A model generated the notes under the pieces. It was given only the letters and a program-made list of their open reading frames with translations, was not told where the DNA came from and did not search any database. This document shows, piece by piece, positions 1 to 5,393 of a stretch of DNA of 8,265 nt (positions are counted from its first letter, which is position 1; every line of letters starts with the position of its first letter). Position numbers and translations under genes: made by a program. This DNA is from DAOTXK01 sp034435395 (GTDB lineage Bacteria; Chloroflexota; Anaerolineae; Aggregatilineales; Ch27): the NCBI GenBank assembly GCA_034435395.1, contig DAOTXK010000039.1:1-8265 (forward strand), given 5' to 3'.

Positions 1-1
1 C

Positions 2-427
2 CCGGTGGGCATCCCCTTCGCCAATGGCATGCGCTTCCACGGCGCTGAATTCCCGGACGATACCGGGCCGTTCACCGTCCGGCACGAGGGCGAGGCGGTG
101 CGGCTGCGGCTGTGGTGGTCGGCGGATGAGCCGCCCGCTGCCGACTACAGCGTGGGGGTCCACCTGCTCAACCAGGCGGGCCGCCTGATCGCCCAGTCCG
201 ACAGCGGGCCACAGGTCAGCGACGGGCCGGGGGAGACCAGCCGCTGGGAGCCGGGCCGCTACTACGTCGAGGAGCGGATGCTGCCCCTGCCCTACCCGCT
301 CGCCCGGCAGACGCTGCGGCTGTACCTGGTGGTTTACCAATGGTGGGATAATACCCGCATCCCCGCCCCCGGCGTGGACGAGGACACCCTGCTCTTCCTG
401 CGACCCGTCTACGTGGCCGCGTGGTGA
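2..427 (+). CDS. Membrane glycosyltransferase-like protein, C-terminal beta-sandwich (5' partial)
   Basis: The frame is open to the left edge, so only about the last 141 residues are visible and the true start lies outside. What is seen is a soluble, aromatic-rich beta-strand domain: a strand with RLRLWWSA, then DYSVGVHLLNQAGRLIAQSDSGP, then an SRWEPGRYY turn and a final RLYLVVYQWWD strand. From knowledge of the family, Chloroflexota ArnT/PMT-like (GT39-type) membrane glycosyltransferases often end in such a domain, with the pattern LxLxW...dYxvxvHLLnxxGxliaqxDxxP. That would make the full protein an integral membrane enzyme transferring sugar from a polyprenyl-phosphate carrier. No membrane helix or catalytic motif lies in the window, so the enzymatic assignment is inference. 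It ends in Trp followed by TGA, and no coding partner follows closely. A stand-alone hypothetical with the same sandwich is the alternative. Confidence 0.6.
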   Translation, partial: PVGIPFANGMRFHGAEFPDDTGPFTVRHEGEAVRLRLWWSADEPPAADYSVGVHLLNQAGRLIAQSDSGPQVSDGPGETSRWEPGRYYVEERMLPLPYPLARQTLRLYLVVYQWWDNTRIPAPGVDEDTLLFLRPVYVAAW

Positions 428-690
428 GGATTTATCGATACAATCATGAGAAGGTGTGGCGGCGGATGCCGGTCGCCAGCGTCCAGGCACAGGGTCCAAA
501 ACCCCATGCTGATCCCCTTCAAGGTAAGCCCACTGACGGGGCTTTCGCGCCGATCCCAGCCCCTTTAGCGGGCTTGACGGCTCAGCCGGCGGCTTTGAGC
601 CGCTGGCGAGGCCCCCGCGCCCCTCAAGTGACATGTATCCCTCCAGCCAGGACACAGCAGGCTCACTCCTTGGCCAGGACTTAAGGCCGC
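428..690. other. Intergenic stretch with short hairpins, no convincing gene
   Basis: About 260 bases between the end of the glycosyltransferase-like gene and the promoter of the Clp_N gene. An 87-codon open frame crosses it but its product is low-complexity Pro/Ala/Arg-rich, resembles no family I know and lacks a ribosome binding site, so I do not call it. Three small inverted repeats are present: 526-531 with 539-544, 558-562 with 570-574, and 578-584 with 596-602. They may act together as a transcription end for the upstream gene. Confidence 0.5.
526..545 (+). terminator. Candidate weak intrinsic terminator
   Basis: AAGCCC (526-531) pairs with GGGCTT (539-544) around a 7-base loop, and the 3' side ends in only three T residues. 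It lies about 100 bases after the stop of the upstream gene. The stem is short and the T tract poor, so this is a tentative call; the second hairpin at 578-602 (CGGCTCA/TGAGCCG, 11-base loop) could contribute. Confidence 0.3.
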
Positions 691-720
691 TTGTCCCTCA
701 TCACGGGCGGGCTATATAAT
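691..720 (+). promoter_or_regulatory. Sigma70-type promoter of the Clp_N gene
   Basis: TTGTCC (691-696) is separated by 18 bases from a perfect TATAAT (715-720). Transcription would start near 727. The next in-frame ATG with a good ribosome binding site is at 779, so this promoter also argues against the ATG at 719, which lies inside the -10 hexamer. Confidence 0.7.
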
Positions 721-778
721 GACAATGAAACGGCGCAGTCGTGAAGCGGCGTCTTACGGCTCAGCGGAGTCCAGCCTC

Positions 779-1651
779 ATGAAAATCAGTGGCCGCTACA
801 GTCAGCATGCTCGCCGGGCCATGATGCAGGCGCGCCTCTTTGCCCACGAAAAAGGTCACAGCATGGTGGACACCAGCCACCTGCTGGTGGGCATCCTGCG
901 GACCGAGGGCAGCATCGGCTACCGCGTCCTGACCGCCCTGAACATGGACCTGACTACCGCCGAACTGCGCACCGCCACCCTCCACAAGCAGCGCCACGAA
1001 ACGTCCAGCGATGTCCTGACCAGCCTGGCGCTGCGCAACACCCTGACCTTCGCCGTCGAGGAATCGCAGGCCCTGGGCCACCATTACATCGGGACCGAGC
1101 ACCTGCTGCTGGGGCTGGCGCGGGGCGGCGGCGGCTCGGCCCAACCCCTGCTCCACACCTACACCATCAGCCTGGACCAGTTGCGGCGGCAGGTGCGGCG
1201 GCTGCTGCTCTCCGGGGAAACCGAGATCGGGCTGGAACATGACAAGCGTATGGCCCGGCTGAGCGAGCTCTCCCGCCGGGTGCTCAGCCGGGCGTCCCTG
1301 ATCGCCGGGGATATGGAACACCCCGAAATCGACCTGATGCACCTGATCCTGGCCCTGGCCGATGAGCAGCGCAGCCCGGCCGGGCGAATTCTGCGCCAGT
1401 GCGGGCTGGACACCGAGCGCCTGCGGGCCGAGGCCGCCCAACCGCGCCCCTTCAACAGCGAGGCGATGGAAGACGTGCTCGATGAAGCCGTGCTCGCCGC
1501 CGAGCGCCTGGGCAACCACTACACCGGCACCGACCACCTCGTGCTGACGCTGGCCCACGACCGGCGCGGCGGTCGCCTGCTGGGGCAGTATGGCGTGGAC
1601 CTGCTGCAACTGATGGATGAAATGGACAACCTGATGCGCCGCCAGCGGTGA
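779..1651 (+). CDS. Clp_N-only protein (two tandem ClpC/ClpA N-domains, no AAA+ module)
   Basis: A 290-residue soluble protein built from four Clp_N repeats, equal to two complete Clp N-domains. The repeats lie at about 7-70, 78-143, 159-220 and 225-288, each carrying the family core: DTSHLLVGIL (31-40), GTEHLLLGLA (105-114), DLMHLILALA (185-194) and GTDHLVLTLA (250-259). There is no Walker A or B motif and no room for an ATPase. In ClpA/ClpC this domain docks substrates and adaptors (ClpS, MecA, McsB), and free-standing Clp_N proteins such as mycobacterial ClpC2 are known. A role as adaptor, decoy or sequestering factor for a ClpCP-type protease is therefore inferred. Start: ATG 779 has GGAG (766-769) nine bases upstream and begins just before the fold. 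The longer frame from 719 would start inside the promoter -10 and adds 20 residues outside the domain. No partner gene for the protease is in the window. Confidence 0.85.
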   Translation: MKISGRYSQHARRAMMQARLFAHEKGHSMVDTSHLLVGILRTEGSIGYRVLTALNMDLTTAELRTATLHKQRHETSSDVLTSLALRNTLTFAVEESQALGHHYIGTEHLLLGLARGGGGSAQPLLHTYTISLDQLRRQVRRLLLSGETEIGLEHDKRMARLSELSRRVLSRASLIAGDMEHPEIDLMHLILALADEQRSPAGRILRQCGLDTERLRAEAAQPRPFNSEAMEDVLDEAVLAAERLGNHYTGTDHLVLTLAHDRRGGRLLGQYGVDLLQLMDEMDNLMRRQR

Positions 1652-1742
1652 GCGGCATCGGGTACAATAGTTGCCGGGGACGTGACTTCGGCCACCTGCC
1701 CCCCATCTTACTATTCATGGATGCTGATGAAGGAGCAACCGG

Positions 1743-2780
1743 ATGGAATACCGTAATCTTGGACGGACGGGCGTTAAGGTGAGCGCCTTGTGCCTGGGCT
1801 GCATGAACTTCGGCGGCCCCACGCCGGAAGACGAGTCGATCCGGATGATCGATCACGCCATTGCCAGCGGGATCAACTTCCTGGACACGGCCAACGTCTA
1901 TTCGCGGGGGGTGAGCGAGCAGATCGTGGGTAAAGCCCTCCGGGCCAACGGCCAGCGGGACCGGATCGTGCTGGCCACCAAGGTGCATGGCCGCATGGAC
2001 GATGAGGATATCCTGGCTGCCGGCAACAACCGCCGCCACATCATCGCCCAGTGCGAGGCTTCGCTCAGGCGGCTGCAAACCGACACCATCGACCTCTACC
2101 AGATTCACCGCCCCCAGTCCGATACGCCCATCGACGAAACGCTGCGGGCGCTGGACGACCTGATCCGGGCGGGCAAAGTGCGCTACATCGGCACCAGCAG
2201 CTTCCCCGCCTGGCAGGTGATGGAGTCGCTGTGGGTCGCCAAGGAGCTGGGCCTCAACCGGTTCGTGACCGAGCAGCCGCCCTACCATTTGTTGGACCGG
2301 AGCATCGAGCGGGAGCTGGTCCCCCTGGCCCAGACCTACGGCCTGGGGATTCTGCCCTGGTCGCCGCTGGCGCGCGGCTTCCTCACCGGCAAATACCGGC
2401 GCGGGGAGGAGATACCCGCCGGCTCCCGCCTGGAGCAGGACAGCCAGAGCCAGAGCGAGACCTTCCGCCAGCGCACCGGGCAGCACTTCAGCGACCTGGC
2501 CTTCGGCGTGCTGGCGGTGGTGGAAGCGCTGGCGAAGGAGAAAGGCTGCACCCCGGCCCAGGTCGCGCTGGCCTGGGTGATGCGTCAGCCGGGCATCACC
2601 AGCCCGATCATCGGCCCGCGCACCATGGCCCAGCTGGAAGACAACCTCGGCGCGGTGGCGGTGACGATCACCGACGAAGACCGGGCGCGGCTGGACGCCG
2701 TCGCGCCGCCGGAGGCCGCCATCGTCCCCTACTACACCGGCAAGATGATCGACTTCCAGCCGCCCCAATACCGCTGGTAG
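1743..2780 (+). CDS. Aldo/keto reductase family oxidoreductase
   Basis: A 345-residue NADPH-dependent carbonyl reductase of the AKR (TIM-barrel) superfamily, full length for the bacterial members. The catalytic tetrad is complete: Asp48 and Tyr53 in FLDTANVYSRG, Lys80 in VLATKVHG, and His122 in YQIHRPQ. The C-terminal NADP(H)-binding element GPRTMAQLEDN supplies Arg293, Gln297 and Asn301, and GILPWSPLARGFLTGKY (201-218) is the usual strand 7 and loop. Substrate cannot be read from the sequence. It starts at ATG 1743 behind AGGAG (1731-1735), seven bases away. It lies 91 bases after the Clp_N gene in the same direction, so read-through is possible. TACAAT at 1662-1667 could serve as a -10 but I find no convincing -35. 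His-Arg-Pro-Gln replaces the commoner His-Arg-Pro-Asp. Family is certain; physiological role is not. Confidence 0.93.
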   Translation: MEYRNLGRTGVKVSALCLGCMNFGGPTPEDESIRMIDHAIASGINFLDTANVYSRGVSEQIVGKALRANGQRDRIVLATKVHGRMDDEDILAAGNNRRHIIAQCEASLRRLQTDTIDLYQIHRPQSDTPIDETLRALDDLIRAGKVRYIGTSSFPAWQVMESLWVAKELGLNRFVTEQPPYHLLDRSIERELVPLAQTYGLGILPWSPLARGFLTGKYRRGEEIPAGSRLEQDSQSQSETFRQRTGQHFSDLAFGVLAVVEALAKEKGCTPAQVALAWVMRQPGITSPIIGPRTMAQLEDNLGAVAVTITDEDRARLDAVAPPEAAIVPYYTGKMIDFQPPQYRW

Positions 2781-2804
2781 GGGGCTGGCCAGACCGTCAA
2801 CCCA

Positions 2805-2845
2805 GGATTGGGGAGGTGGGTGCGCATCGGCCTCTCCCCAAATCC
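2805..2845. repeat. Inverted repeat / hairpin after the aldo/keto reductase gene
   Basis: GGATTGGGGAG (2805-2815) is complementary to CTCCCCAAATCC (2834-2845) apart from one bulged A, with an 18-base spacer. It begins 25 bases after the stop codon and could form a strong RNA hairpin, but no T run follows. Together with the next inverted repeat it resembles the G/C-tract intergenic repeats common in Chloroflexota genomes; that family link is from memory and unverified. Confidence 0.5.
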
Positions 2846-2888
2846 CTCCTCGCCGACAAGAAGGGACTTGCTCAGGCTGGCCGTCTCT

Positions 2889-2910
2889 CTTCCCCTGCGG
2901 GCGAGGGAAG
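2889..2910. repeat. Short inverted repeat in a CCCC/GGGG-rich intergenic element
   Basis: CTTCCC (2889-2894) pairs with GGGAAG (2905-2910) around a 10-base GC-rich loop. The surrounding segment, about 2820-2935, has blocks such as CCTCTCCCC, CCCTCCTCG, GCGAGGGAAGGG and GGGGATGGGGG that look like a degenerate dispersed repeat and not coding sequence. No transposase or terminal duplication is visible. Confidence 0.35.
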
Positions 2911-2962
2911 GGTCGGGGATGGGGGTCAGGCGCAGAAGGACTGTCCAGGTTGGCCGATCAAA

Positions 2963-2996
2963 CGACCTCCGGGGCGCTCGCGGCACCCGGAGGTCG
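2963..2996. terminator. Candidate bidirectional terminator between convergent genes
   Basis: CGACCTCCGG (2963-2972) is a perfect complement of CCGGAGGTCG (2987-2996), and G2973-C2986 extends the stem to 11 bp with a 12-base loop. It lies between the plus-strand aldo/keto reductase (ends 2780) and the minus-strand surface protein (ends 3028). Leaving the stem on the minus strand the sequence reads TTTGAT; on the plus strand it reads GATGGTTTGTT. Position and strength fit transcription termination from both sides, although neither T tract is strong. Confidence 0.5.
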
Positions 2997-3027
2997 GATG
3001 GTTTGTTAATATGAGGGCCAGCGCGCC

Positions 3028-3579
3028 CTACCGCCGATAGCGGAACTGATACACGATAAAACCCAGCGCCGCCATCACCATCACGGCCATGGCCGCGCCG
3101 CCCAAAGCCAGGACCAGGCGGGCCGTCGTGAAGTCCACCGGACCCTGGGCGGTGGCTGGCGCGATCCCACCAGCCGCAAGCGCCGCCGGATCGACGGGCA
3201 CCGCCCCGTACTGCGCCTGCGCCGGGACCACCTGCCCGCTGACCAGCGTCAGCACGAAGGTCTCCTCGCGGGTCGGCTCGGCCAGCCCGCCGGCGAAGTT
3301 CACCAGGTACGTCCCCGCCCCCAGGTCGGAGAAGCAGTGCGGCTCGGTCTGGCCGTCGGTCACATAGCTGGCGATGACGATATTCTGCTCGTTGAGCAGG
3401 CTGACCACCACGTCCGCCAGCAGCGGCTCGATGGTATCCCGCATCCCGTTCTGGTTGGAATCATGGTAGGCGGTCACGCAGATTCGCCCGCCCGTTTCCT
3501 GGGCGGCGGCGGGCGCGATCGCGGCCAGCCCGACCAGCAGCCACAGACTCCACACCACCAGACGTTTTCCAGGCATCAT
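3028..3579 (-). CDS. Small secreted SdrD/SpaA-like domain protein with C-terminal membrane anchor
   Basis: Counting from the upstream Met at 3585 (185 residues): a signal peptide at 1-29 (positive GKR, hydrophobic core, APAAAQ cleavage region), a beta-sandwich of about 33-120, a Pro/Ala-rich linker at 121-152, a membrane helix at about 156-178, and a basic tail FRYRR. The sandwich holds YHDSNQNGMRD (40-50; Asp42, Asn44, Asn46, Asp50), the D-x-N-x-N-G-x-x-D calcium-loop pattern typical of SdrD B-like domains, then a Cys84-containing turn and GAGTYLVNF. Cys36 and Cys84 could form a disulfide outside the cell. No LPXTG sortase signal is present, so anchoring by the helix is inferred. Start: GAGG abuts the ATG at 3585 with no spacing but sits six bases before the ATG at 3579 and nine before 3576, so 3579 is preferred. 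Adhesin-like or envelope structural roles are possible; the real function is unknown. Confidence 0.8.
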   Translation of the reverse strand: MMPGKRLVVWSLWLLVGLAAIAPAAAQETGGRICVTAYHDSNQNGMRDTIEPLLADVVVSLLNEQNIVIASYVTDGQTEPHCFSDLGAGTYLVNFAGGLAEPTREETFVLTLVSGQVVPAQAQYGAVPVDPAALAAGGIAPATAQGPVDFTTARLVLALGGAAMAVMVMAALGFIVYQFRYRR

Positions 3580-3605
3580 TCCCATCCTCAGACCCAGGCC
3601 CGGGC

Positions 3606-3634
3606 ATTATACCTGACCGCCCAGGGCCGGGCAA
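3606..3634 (-). promoter_or_regulatory. Sigma70-type promoter of the surface-protein gene
   Basis: On the minus strand TTGCCC (3634-3629) is followed after 17 bases by a perfect TATAAT (3611-3606). Transcription would begin near 3599, giving a leader of about 20 bases that contains the GAGG ribosome binding site and fits a start at 3579. Confidence 0.7.
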
Positions 3635-3689
3635 TGGCGGGTCGGACGGGGTGCGGACGGCTCAAAAGGGAACAATGGCGGAGAATTCA

Positions 3690-3718
3690 TTGACGCGCCT
3701 GCCCAAGCATGCTACAGT
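3690..3718 (+). promoter_or_regulatory. Extended -10 promoter reading toward the PIN-TRAM gene
   Basis: TTGACG (3690-3695), a 17-base spacer and TACAGT (3713-3718) preceded directly by TGC (3710-3712), the extended -10 motif. The start of transcription would be near 3725, at an 8-base palindrome GTAATTAC (3726-3733) that could be an operator. The only substantial gene downstream is the PIN-TRAM gene at 4040, which would have a leader of about 315 bases. A weaker alternative, TTGCAA (3880-3885) with TAGCAT (3903-3908), would shorten the leader to roughly 130 bases. Confidence 0.55.
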
Positions 3719-3826
3719 TATCACCGTAATTACAGAAATTCCAGGGGAACTCTGGGCACGTCCGCCGCTTATGCCTCTTATCCATGGGTTGAACCCGGTT
3801 GCGGCGGCCACGCACCACACCCTCAA

Positions 3827-3858
3827 GCCCGCCTCCAGTTATCCGGCGGGCCGATAAC
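3827..3858 (+). promoter_or_regulatory. Interlocked double stem (pseudoknot-like) in the long leader
   Basis: Stem A is GCCCGCC (3827-3833) with GGCGGGC (3845-3851). Stem B is GTTATC (3838-3843) with GATAAC (3853-3858). The arms alternate A-left, B-left, A-right, B-right, the topology of an H-type pseudoknot. The loops are only 4, 1 and 1 bases, so both full stems are unlikely together and a switch between A and B is equally possible. Alternatively B is a DNA operator. No known riboswitch class is recognised. The rest of 3635-4039 holds no gene I can support. Confidence 0.35.
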
Positions 3859-3945
3859 GGTGGCGGATGCCGACGCCACTTGCAATGAATGACCGGCTCT
3901 TATAGCATGTTCTGCGCCTCACCCCTGGCGCCCTCCGTCGGCTCA

Positions 3946-3976
3946 GGATCACCTCATACCCCCGGCGGGGATCACC
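3946..3976 (+). repeat. Direct repeat GGATCACC x2, 23-base period
   Basis: GGATCACC occurs at 3946-3953 and again at 3969-3976, so equivalent bases are 23 apart, about two helical turns. Both copies precede the PIN-TRAM start by 65-95 bases. A regulator site is conceivable, but an 8-base match twice in GC-rich DNA may be chance. Confidence 0.3.
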
Positions 3977-4039
3977 CGGCGCGCCGTCTTTATCTGTGTG
4001 CTCCGCAAGGGGCCGGCGCAGACAGGGAGATATTATCCG

Positions 4040-5092
4040 ATGAGTTTTGAATTTGTCCTACGCCTGATTGGGATGGTGATTTTTGGCATCCTGGGCGCGC
4101 GCCTGGGCGCGGAAGCCAGCGTCTCGCTCCAGCTGGATGCCGAGGCCACCGGCCTGATTTTTTCGCTGGTGGGGGCGCTGATGGGCCTGATCATCACCCC
4201 CTGGCTGACCACGCGCCCGGCCCGCGCCGCCCGCCGGCTGCTGCTGTCCACCTCCACCCAAACCGTGATCCTGGCCTTCCTGGGGCTGATTCTGGGGCTG
4301 ATCCCGGCGGCCCTGCTGGCCTACCCGCTCTCTCAACTCCCGGAGCCGTTCGGGCCGCTGGTGCCGACCGTCGTGGCCGTCATGACCGGTTACCTGGGTA
4401 TGACGCTGTTCGCGCTGCGGGCTGACGATGTGCTCGAACTGTTCAAAAATCTGCTGCGCGGGGGCCGCTCGCTGACCGGCGGCGGCGCCCACTACGACCG
4501 AATCCTGCTGGATACCAGCGTGATCATCGACGGCCGCATCCGGGACATCGCCGAAGTGGGCTTCCTCAACTGGACGCTGCTGGTGCCGCGTTTTGTGCTG
4601 GAGGAGTTGCAGCACATCGCCGATTCGGCGGATATCCTGCGGCGCAACCGTGGCAAGCGCGGCCTGGAAATCCTGCGGGAGTTGAAGCGGATGGAGCGGG
4701 TGACCATCGAGTTCATCGACGATGACGTGTCGGACATCACCGAAGTGGATCACAAGCTGGTGATGCTGGCCCGCAAGCTCGACGTGCCGATCATGACCCA
4801 CGATTTTAACCTCAACCAGATCGCCAAGCTGCAGGGCGTGGCCGTGCTCAACATCAACATGCTGGCCAACGCCGTGCGCGCCGAATACATCCCCGGCGAA
4901 GTGATCGCGCTTAAGATCATCCAGGAGGGCAAGGAGCCGGACCAGGGCGTCGGCTACCTGCCGGACGGGACGATGGTGGTGGTGGAAAACGGCAAGCAGT
5001 ACCTGGACCGCACCATCCGCGTTGAGATCACCCGCCTGATCAGCCGCGAGGCGGGCAAGATGTACTTCGCCAAACCCGAGGGCGAAGCCTGA
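4040..5092 (+). CDS. yacL: YacL-type membrane PIN-TRAM nuclease
   Basis: A 350-residue protein with the full YacL layout: four membrane helices (about 5-22, 37-55, 74-95, 106-127), a PIN nuclease domain (about 153-275) and a C-terminal TRAM RNA-binding domain (about 283-345). The PIN acidic metal-binding residues are visible: Asp158 in LLDTSVIIDGR (Asp164 follows), Glu188/Glu189 in VLEEL, Asp237 in EVDHKL and Asp255 in MTHDFN. In the TRAM region, GVGYLPDGTMVVVENG (303-318) is the usual signature. The likely role is metal-dependent RNA cleavage at the inner face of the membrane; substrates are not established for this family. Start: ATG 4040 has AGGGAG (4024-4029) ten bases upstream, and the first helix begins at once. 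A GTG at 3998 would add 14 residues without support. In Bacillus, yacL lies in the clpC-radA-disA-yacL-ispD-ispF cluster; here none of these follow, but a Clp_N gene lies 2.4 kb upstream. Confidence 0.92.
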   Translation: MSFEFVLRLIGMVIFGILGARLGAEASVSLQLDAEATGLIFSLVGALMGLIITPWLTTRPARAARRLLLSTSTQTVILAFLGLILGLIPAALLAYPLSQLPEPFGPLVPTVVAVMTGYLGMTLFALRADDVLELFKNLLRGGRSLTGGGAHYDRILLDTSVIIDGRIRDIAEVGFLNWTLLVPRFVLEELQHIADSADILRRNRGKRGLEILRELKRMERVTIEFIDDDVSDITEVDHKLVMLARKLDVPIMTHDFNLNQIAKLQGVAVLNINMLANAVRAEYIPGEVIALKIIQEGKEPDQGVGYLPDGTMVVVENGKQYLDRTIRVEITRLISREAGKMYFAKPEGEA

Positions 5093-5126
5093 GCGGCGGC
5101 CTCCGTCCGGGCCGGGGAAGACGACG

Positions 5127-5306
5127 ATGGACAGTCAACGCCTGCGGACGCTCGGCGGGAGCATCAGCCTGGGCTTGGCGCTGGGCGCGCTCTTCGGCCT
5201 GCTGGTGCAGAATCTGCTGGCCGGGCTGCTGGTCGGGGCGGTGCTCGGCGCGGCCTTCGGCCTGGGCTACGAACGCGGTCGGCAGGGAGAAGACCAGGGA
5301 TCATAA
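5127..5306 (+). CDS. Glycine-zipper mini membrane protein A (59 aa)
   Basis: A short gene starting at ATG 5127, 34 bases after the PIN-TRAM stop, with GGGGA (5114-5118) eight bases upstream, so it probably shares that transcript. The product has a charged N-terminus (MDSQRLRTLGG), a hydrophobic hairpin of about residues 14-47 broken by the polar pair Gln28-Asn29, and a polar tail from Tyr48-Glu49-Arg50. The second helix has a regular GxxxG ladder at Gly33, Gly37, Gly41 and Gly45, the close-packing motif of glycine-zipper helices. It aligns without gaps to the mini protein encoded at 5394-5588 over 36 residues with 17 identities, which is the main reason to accept such a short frame. Nearly every third codon position is G or C, as in the neighbouring genes. 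Function unknown: an oligomeric membrane protein, a partner of the PIN-TRAM protein or a small toxin-like peptide are all possible. Confidence 0.72.
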   Translation: MDSQRLRTLGGSISLGLALGALFGLLVQNLLAGLLVGAVLGAAFGLGYERGRQGEDQGS

Positions 5307-5321
5307 GCGCCAGGGCCTTCT

Positions 5322-5334
5322 CCCAATCATTGGG
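5322..5334. repeat. Short palindrome CCCAAT-C-ATTGGG
   Basis: Two perfect 6-base arms (5322-5327 and 5329-5334) around one central base, lying between the two mini-protein genes and 60 bases before the second start. TATACT at 5359-5364 could be a -10 box for the second gene, but no good -35 is spaced correctly. The palindrome is operator-like; as RNA its loop would be too tight without opening pairs. Confidence 0.35.
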
Positions 5335-5393
5335 GGACCTGGCTCTCCCGAAGGGCTGTATACTGCCCAAAAAGACCCGCAGGAGGGTCGGCG

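Noticed and set aside
421..684. An 87-codon plus-strand open frame overlapping the end of the first gene
   Set aside because: Starts at a GTG within the previous gene's stop region, has no ribosome binding site, and encodes a Pro/Ala/Arg-rich low-complexity product crossed by inverted repeats.
1662..1667. TACAAT as a promoter -10 for the aldo/keto reductase gene
   Set aside because: No acceptable -35 at 16-18 bases upstream; kept only as a remark in the gene entry.
1452..2768. A 438-codon minus-strand open frame
   Set aside because: It lies antisense to the Clp_N and aldo/keto reductase genes; its product is His/Gln/Gly-rich with no domain, as expected for a reverse-strand shadow of GC-rich coding DNA.
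2051..3040. A 329-codon plus-strand frame across the aldo/keto reductase end and the intergenic repeats
   Set aside because: Out-of-frame shadow of a gene with a complete catalytic tetrad; the translation is Ala/Gly/Arg/Pro-rich and runs through hairpins.
3786..3800. GAACCCGGTT as a second LexA-like site
   Set aside because: The right half is GGTTGC and not GTTC, so the GAAC-N4-GTTC core is not present; GGGTTGAACCC there is only a small palindrome.
3651..3857. A 68-codon plus-strand frame (start 3651) before the PIN-TRAM gene
   Set aside because: Its start lies upstream of the promoter at 3690-3718, the product resembles nothing, and it crosses the interlocked stems.
3998..4039. GTG 3998 as the start of the PIN-TRAM protein
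   Set aside because: Adds 14 polar residues before the first membrane helix without a ribosome binding site, while ATG 4040 has AGGGAG upstream.
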